64,000 nucleotides of DNA from Lysobacterales bacterium. GTDB taxonomy: Bacteria > Pseudomonadota > Gammaproteobacteria > Xanthomonadales > Ahniellaceae. The DNA lies in NCBI GenBank assembly GCA_016182785.1, contig JACPFU010000030.1:1-64000 (forward strand). The letters are read 5' to 3'. Below, piece after piece: positions 59,717 to 64,000 of this stretch. The notes under the pieces are model-generated. The model did not search any database and was not told where the DNA came from. It worked only from the letters and a program-made list of their open reading frames with translations. The first letter of the stretch is position 1. Each line of letters starts with the position of its first letter. A program made the position numbers and the translations under genes.

Positions 59717-62404
59717 ATGAGCGACGAACCCGTCCTCGACGGTGCAACCACACGCACTCCCGACGTCGAGGCGTCGGGCACGCTCATCGGCCGCTACCGC
59801 ATCCTGCAGAAGCTCGGCGAAGGCGGCTTCGGCGAGGTGTTCGAGGCCGAACAGACGCACCCGGTGCGGCGTCGCGTCGCTCTCAAGGTGATCAAGCCGG
59901 GCATGGACTCGCGCGACGTGATCGCGCGCTTCATGGCCGAGCGGCAGGCGCTGGCGCTGATGGACCATCCGCACATCGCGCGCGTGCTGGATGCCGGTAC
60001 CACCGACGGCGGTCAGCCCTACTTCGTCATGGAACTGGTGGCGGGCGAACCGGTCACCGCCTATTGCGACCGCCACAACCTCAGCGTGACGGAGCGGCTG
60101 GCGGTCTTCGAACAGGTGTGCACGGCGGTGCAGCACGCGCACGGCAAGGGCGTGATCCACCGCGACCTCAAGCCCAGCAACGTGCTGGTCGGCACCCACG
60201 AGGACCAGCCGTTCGCGAAGGTGATCGACTTCGGCATCGCCAAGGCCACCGGCAGCCGGCTGACCGACAACACCCTGTTCACCGCGCAGAACCAGATGAT
60301 CGGCACGCCGCTGTACATGAGCCCGGAGCAGGCCGAGGGCAGCGCCGACATCGACACGCGCAGCGACGTCTATTCACTCGGCGTGCTGCTGTACCAGCTG
60401 CTCACCGGGACCACGCCGTTCGAGTCGGTCTCGATCCGCGGCGCGGCCCATGCCGAGATCCAGCGCATCCTGCGCGAGGTCGATCCGCCGCGTCCGAGCG
60501 TGTGTCTGTCGCGCTCGCAGGACACCTTGAACCAGGTGGCGGCGCATCGCCGCACCGACCCGGTACACCTCGCCCGCCAGCTGCGCGGCGAGCTCGACTG
60601 GATCGTGATGAAGGCGATCGAGAAGGACCGTTCGCGACGCTACGAAACCGCCAATGGCCTGGCCATGGACGTGCGCCGCTACCTGAGCGGGCAACCGGTG
60701 CTGGCGGCGCCGCCGAGTGCGGCGTATCGCATGCGCAAGTTCGTGCGCCGGCACCGCGGCGCCGTGGCCGCGGGCATCCTGCTGGCGATCTCGTTGCTGG
60801 TCGGCATGGCCGGCTTTGCCTGGCAGGCCAGCATCGCCACGCGCCAGGCGCGCATCGCCGAGCAACGCGCCAGCGAACTGGAGCAGGTTTCCTCGTTCCA
60901 GGCCGAGATGCTGGGACAGGTCGACCCGACGCGGGCGGGCCTGATGCTGACCGAAGACGTGTTGGCCAGGTTCGACGAGCACCTGGCCGCCAGCGGTACA
61001 GCGGAGCCCGAGCGTGCCGCGCAGGCGCAGGCGTTCGAGAAGTTGTGGCTGCGCGTCAACGCCACCGATGCCGCGAGCGAACTGATCAACCGCACGATCC
61101 TGGAGCCGGCGGTGGCCGCACTCGACAGCCGCTTCCGCGATCAGCCGCTGGTCGATGCCACGCTGCGCCAGGTGTTGGCGGAGCGCTACCAGGGCATGGG
61201 CATGGCCGCGGCCGCGTTGCCGCTGCAGCGTCGCGTCCTGGAAGTGCGTCGGCAACAGCTCGGAGACGGGCATCCGCTGACGGTGCACGCAATCAGCCGG
61301 ACCGCCGAACTGCTCGAAGCGCTGGGTCAGCTCAAGGACGCCGAGCCCTACTATCGCGAGGCGCTGGAACTCGGGCGGCGCGCGCTCGGCAACGACCATG
61401 CGCAGACGCTCACCGCGATCAGCAACATGGGCACCTTTCACCACGCGCAGGGGCAATGGGAGTTGGCCGAACCGCTGTTGCGCGAAGCGCTGGACGCGCG
61501 CCGCCGCGTGCTCGGCGAGGGCCACCGGGACACGCTGGCATCGTTCAACAATCTGGGCGGGCTGTTCCACTTCCAGGGCCGGCTTGAGGAGGCGGAGCCG
61601 TACTACCGCAAGGCCGTGGCGGGCAGCCGCGCGGCGCTCGGCGACGATGACCCGGACACGTTGGCGATGCAGATCAACCTGGCCGCGTTGCTGGTCGGGC
61701 AAAGCCGTTTTGACGAGGCGCGCGCGATCAGCGTCGATGCGCTCGAACGCGCCCGTCGCGTGCTCGGCGAACGCCATCCGCACACGCTGTACCTGGTCAG
61801 CAACCTCGGCGTGCTGCTGCGCCGCCAGGGCAAGCTGGCCGAAGCCGAGCCGCACTTGCGCGAGGCGCTGCGCCTGCGACGGCGCGCGTTGGGTGACGAC
61901 CACCCGACCACGCTCAGCTCGATCCGCAACCTCGGCGTGCTGCTGCATCTGCAGGGCAAGCTGGTCGAGGCCGAGGTCCCCTTGCGCGAGGTGTTCGACC
62001 AGCGCTTGCGCCTGAAGGGGCCGGAGCACGCGGCCACGCTGGAGTCGGCCGGGGATCTGGCGTCGCTGCTGGTCGATCGCCGCGAATACGCGCAGGCACT
62101 GGCGCTGCTGGCACCGCGCGAACCGGCGGCGCGAGTTGCGTTAGCCGGCGGGAAGAGCTCCGAGCTCGGCCAATTCCTGATGGCCCTGGGCAAGGCCCAA
62201 TCCGGCCAGGGCCAGTTCGAGGCGGCCGAACGCGTGTTGCTGGAAGCACATGCCAGTTTCGACCCGGCCGCTGCTTCGGACCAACGCGTGTTGCAGCAGT
62301 GCGCACAGGCGCTGGTCTCGTTGTACCGCGCCTGGCACGCCGCCGAGCCCGGTCGCGACCACGCCCAACAGGCGGCCCGGTGGCAGCAGTCGCTGGAACG
62401 CTGA
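59717..62404 (+). CDS. Membrane-anchored Ser/Thr protein kinase with C-terminal TPR array
   Basis: 895 residues. The kinase domain (about 26-310) has GEGGFGEV (34-41), ALKVIK with Lys57, HRDLKPSNVLV with the HRD at 148-150, and DFG at 171-173. A membrane helix at about 350-370 is followed by six or more TPR units of the HP.TL......L.....G...EAE type (for example GNDHAQTLTAISNMGTFHHAQG and similar repeats up to 780). TPRs would face the periplasm. It resembles the kinase at 32270 but has no sigma factor beside it. Confidence 0.88.
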   Translation: MSDEPVLDGATTRTPDVEASGTLIGRYRILQKLGEGGFGEVFEAEQTHPVRRRVALKVIKPGMDSRDVIARFMAERQALALMDHPHIARVLDAGTTDGGQPYFVMELVAGEPVTAYCDRHNLSVTERLAVFEQVCTAVQHAHGKGVIHRDLKPSNVLVGTHEDQPFAKVIDFGIAKATGSRLTDNTLFTAQNQMIGTPLYMSPEQAEGSADIDTRSDVYSLGVLLYQLLTGTTPFESVSIRGAAHAEIQRILREVDPPRPSVCLSRSQDTLNQVAAHRRTDPVHLARQLRGELDWIVMKAIEKDRSRRYETANGLAMDVRRYLSGQPVLAAPPSAAYRMRKFVRRHRGAVAAGILLAISLLVGMAGFAWQASIATRQARIAEQRASELEQVSSFQAEMLGQVDPTRAGLMLTEDVLARFDEHLAASGTAEPERAAQAQAFEKLWLRVNATDAASELINRTILEPAVAALDSRFRDQPLVDATLRQVLAERYQGMGMAAAALPLQRRVLEVRRQQLGDGHPLTVHAISRTAELLEALGQLKDAEPYYREALELGRRALGNDHAQTLTAISNMGTFHHAQGQWELAEPLLREALDARRRVLGEGHRDTLASFNNLGGLFHFQGRLEEAEPYYRKAVAGSRAALGDDDPDTLAMQINLAALLVGQSRFDEARAISVDALERARRVLGERHPHTLYLVSNLGVLLRRQGKLAEAEPHLREALRLRRRALGDDHPTTLSSIRNLGVLLHLQGKLVEAEVPLREVFDQRLRLKGPEHAATLESAGDLASLLVDRREYAQALALLAPREPAARVALAGGKSSELGQFLMALGKAQSGQGQFEAAERVLLEAHASFDPAAASDQRVLQQCAQALVSLYRAWHAAEPGRDHAQQAARWQQSLER

Positions 62405-62467
62405 ACGCGGGCAGGGCTGTGTCAGAATGTGGCCGAATCCAGCCACCACCACCGCAAGGGACCGCCG

Positions 62468-62581
62468 ATGAACATCAACCTGACCCTGTTCGCCCAAGGC
62501 TTCATGGTCGCCCTCTTCGGCGCCGGCCTCGGCTTTGCCGGCCTGGTCGTCTGGCACATCCTGCGCAAGCGGCCGCGCTGA
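62468..62581 (+). CDS. Single-helix microprotein (37 residues)
   Basis: MNINLTLFAQGFMVALFGAG plus GLGFAGLVVWHILRKRPR: one long hydrophobic helix and a basic C-terminus, with AAGGGA 8 bases upstream of the ATG. A signal-anchor or small membrane protein. Its first ten residues look like the N-terminus of ATP synthase subunit b (MNIN-T-IGQ). I know no family for the full length. It follows the kinase after 63 bases. Confidence 0.55.
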   Translation: MNINLTLFAQGFMVALFGAGLGFAGLVVWHILRKRPR

Positions 62582-62602
62582 GACGGCCGCGCGCGGCGGC
62601 GA

Positions 62603-62857
62603 TCAGTGTTCGGCGTTCCGCAGTGACTTCTGCGCGGCCTCGCGGTCGAGTTCCTGCTGCGCACGGGTGAAGCACACCTTCTCCTTGAGGTTGCTGCCCA
62701 GGCGCTTTTCGAAACGACAGACCACCTCGCTCTTGGCTGACGCCTTCGCGGCGTCGGCGGTGGCTTCGGTGTCCGCATCGGACTTGGTCGCCGCGGCGTC
62801 TTCGGCCTGCAGCATCGGGGCGAGGCCGAGCAGCCCCAGCAGCATCAGTGTTCTCAT
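62603..62857 (-). CDS. Small secreted protein with paired Cys motif
   Basis: 84 residues from the ATG at 62857 (an upstream ATG at 62872 adds five). Signal peptide MRTLMLLGLLGLAPMLQA, Ala/Asp/Lys-rich linker, then VVCRFEKRLGSNLKEKVCFTRAQQELDREAAQKSLR. A C-x15-C pattern with GS-x-K.C.T.AQ between recurs, from memory, in small exported proteins of xanthomonads and sphingomonads whose role is unknown. It is convergent with the microprotein gene. Confidence 0.65.
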   Translation of the reverse strand: MRTLMLLGLLGLAPMLQAEDAAATKSDADTEATADAAKASAKSEVVCRFEKRLGSNLKEKVCFTRAQQELDREAAQKSLRNAEH

Positions 62858-62987
62858 GTCCATCCACTCCATTGAAGGGGAGCGACCTTACAACGCGTTG
62901 CCGGGTCGGTAGCGTGCCAAAGGCAACGGTTCCGGGCGGCGGGCCCACGTCCGGTCACGGCCACCTGGCGCACCGAACGCGTCGCGG

Positions 62988-63911
62988 CTATCCGCGCCGC
63001 GACAAGCTGGCCATGGCCGAGCCGATGACGACCACGGCGGCGCCGGCGTAGCCGAGGGCGGTGATGGTTTCCGGCGGCACCAGCGCCGGGTTCAGGCGAT
63101 GCGCGAGTGCGACTGCGGCCACGGTCAGCAGCGGCGTCAGCGCCAGCACCACGCCGACGCGCGAGGCTTCCCAGTGCGCCAGCGCTTCGGCAAAGGCGCC
63201 GTAGGCGGCGACGGTGTTGATCAGGCAGTAGCCGAGCGCGAGTCCGTGCAGGAGGTCGAGCCCGGACAGTTGCGAGGGATGTGCGAACGGCGTCAGCAGC
63301 AGCGCCGAGATCGCGTAGATCGACAGCATCGTCGCGCCCGAACCCAGATGATGCAGCAGCTGCTTCTGCGCCAGCGCATACACCGCCCAGACCACCGCCG
63401 ACGCCAGCACGATCGCCGCGCCGATCAGGTACTGCCGCTGCGGCACCGAGGCATGCCGCGACTGGTCGAGCGCGAACAGCCCGAGCCCGAGCGCGACCGC
63501 GGCCACGCCGGCCCACTGCAATGCGTTGAAGCGCTCGCCGAACACGACGATGCCGCCGATCGCCATCAGCAGCGGCGCCGCCTGGATCAGCAGCTGCGCG
63601 TTGGCCGGCGTGGTGTAGTCGAGCCCGACGGTGTAGCCGACGAAGTTGCCGATCAGCATCACCGCCGCCAGCGGCATCAGCCAGAAACTGCTGCGCGGCA
63701 GGTTGCGGAATTGGGCGTAGCCGCCGCGCAGCGCGAACCACAGCGCCAGCATCAGCGTGGCGGCGACGAAGCGCGCCCAGATCAGGGTCCAGACATCGAC
63801 GCGCTCGATCACCAGGCGGATCGCGATCGGCAGCGTCGCCCAGAACACGGCAGTGACGAGGGCCAGTGGCAGGCCGATCTGCCAACGGCCCGAGGCTTGG
63901 TGCAGTGCCAT
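62988..63911 (-). CDS. EamA/DMT-family membrane transporter
   Basis: 307 residues with ten predicted membrane helices in two EamA halves: GLPLALVTAVFWATLPIAIRLVIERVDVWTLIWARF opens half one, and LIGAAIVLASAVVWAVYALAQKQLLHH opens half two. Typical for inner-membrane metabolite exporters of the drug/metabolite superfamily. Substrate not predictable from sequence. Confidence 0.88.
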   Translation of the reverse strand: MALHQASGRWQIGLPLALVTAVFWATLPIAIRLVIERVDVWTLIWARFVAATLMLALWFALRGGYAQFRNLPRSSFWLMPLAAVMLIGNFVGYTVGLDYTTPANAQLLIQAAPLLMAIGGIVVFGERFNALQWAGVAAVALGLGLFALDQSRHASVPQRQYLIGAAIVLASAVVWAVYALAQKQLLHHLGSGATMLSIYAISALLLTPFAHPSQLSGLDLLHGLALGYCLINTVAAYGAFAEALAHWEASRVGVVLALTPLLTVAAVALAHRLNPALVPPETITALGYAGAAVVVIGSAMASLSRRG

Positions 63912-63968
63912 CGGGGTTCCCGCAAAGGCGGCGACGCTAGCACGCGCGCAGATGGCCCCGAGCGGGCG

Positions 63969-64000
63969 TCACCATCTCTTGCCAAGCACCGCGCGCAGCT
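63969..64000 (-). CDS. C-terminal end of a minus-strand gene (cut by window edge)
   Basis: The minus strand entering from 64000 reads LRAVLGKRW then TGA at 63969-63971. Only nine codons are visible. Plausible tail of a protein on the same strand as the transporter, but not assignable. Confidence 0.25.
   Translation of the reverse strand, partial: LRAVLGKRW

Noticed and set aside
58690..61587. A 965-codon plus-strand open frame across mutM and the second kinase
   Set aside because: Off-frame shadow; the translation is Arg/Ala/Pro rich and ignores both real frames.

Overview
High-GC chromosomal DNA, very probably from a gammaproteobacterium near the Xanthomonadales (Lysobacterales). The case rests on the standard gammaproteobacterial origin block, a sigma factor paired with a DUF3379 anti-sigma-like protein, a TonB-ExbB-ExbD-ExbD-TPR cluster, sigma factors beside TPR-bearing Ser/Thr kinases, large propeller-type c-di-GMP and histidine-kinase sensors, and secreted proteins ending in a short DGFE tail. 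The taxonomic call is inference from gene content. The window spans the replication origin.

Layout. 1-3.8 kb: edge of an IS110-like transposase, then a lasso-peptide-like maturation/export set (nucleotidyltransferase, B2 protease, PqqD-like B1, ABC exporter) with no visible precursor. 3.8-10.9 kb: Tyr-rich lipoprotein, redoxin, rsmG-parA-parB, ECF sigma plus DUF3379 protein, GT2 glycosyltransferase and LpxB-N-like membrane protein. 10.9-21.4 kb: propeller diguanylate cyclase, pdxJ, the TonB energising cluster, and an ATP-grasp/7TM transglutaminase-like pair. 21.4-31.6 kb: gyrB-recF-dnaN-[oriC]-dnaA on the minus strand, diverging from rpmH-rnpA-yidC-mnmE. Three parS palindromes lie in or beside recF, so the ParA/ParB pair has its centromere within 16 kb. 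31.7-34.7 kb: sigma factor plus TPR kinase. 35-46 kb: three secreted beta-helix-like proteins, each preceded by the same hairpin element, a DPP-IV-type peptidase, a pair of palindromic repeat doublets between convergent genes, a methyltransferase and two tandem M28 peptidases. 46-54.3 kb: cNMP-patatin, prlC, GAF-PAS-GGDEF protein, aroE-DUF952-YkgJ, AbrB-Doc toxin-antitoxin. 54.3-64 kb: rpmB-rpmG with a long structured leader, a giant propeller histidine kinase, mutM, a second TPR kinase, two small proteins and a DMT transporter.

How it works together. Replication start (DnaA, DnaN, RecF, GyrB, oriC), segregation (ParAB/parS), ribosome parts and rRNA/tRNA modification (L34, L28, L33, RsmG, MnmE, RnpA) and membrane insertion (YidC) form the housekeeping core. 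Around it are envelope and secretion functions: TonB energisation, lipoprotein, exported proteases and beta-helix proteins. The least explained signals are the C-terminal DGFE-type tail shared by five exported proteins of different folds, the hairpin element ahead of three of them, and the near-identical uncharged N-termini of the two M28 peptidases. No rRNA, tRNA or CRISPR array was seen. No gene-free stretch exceeds about 300 bases.
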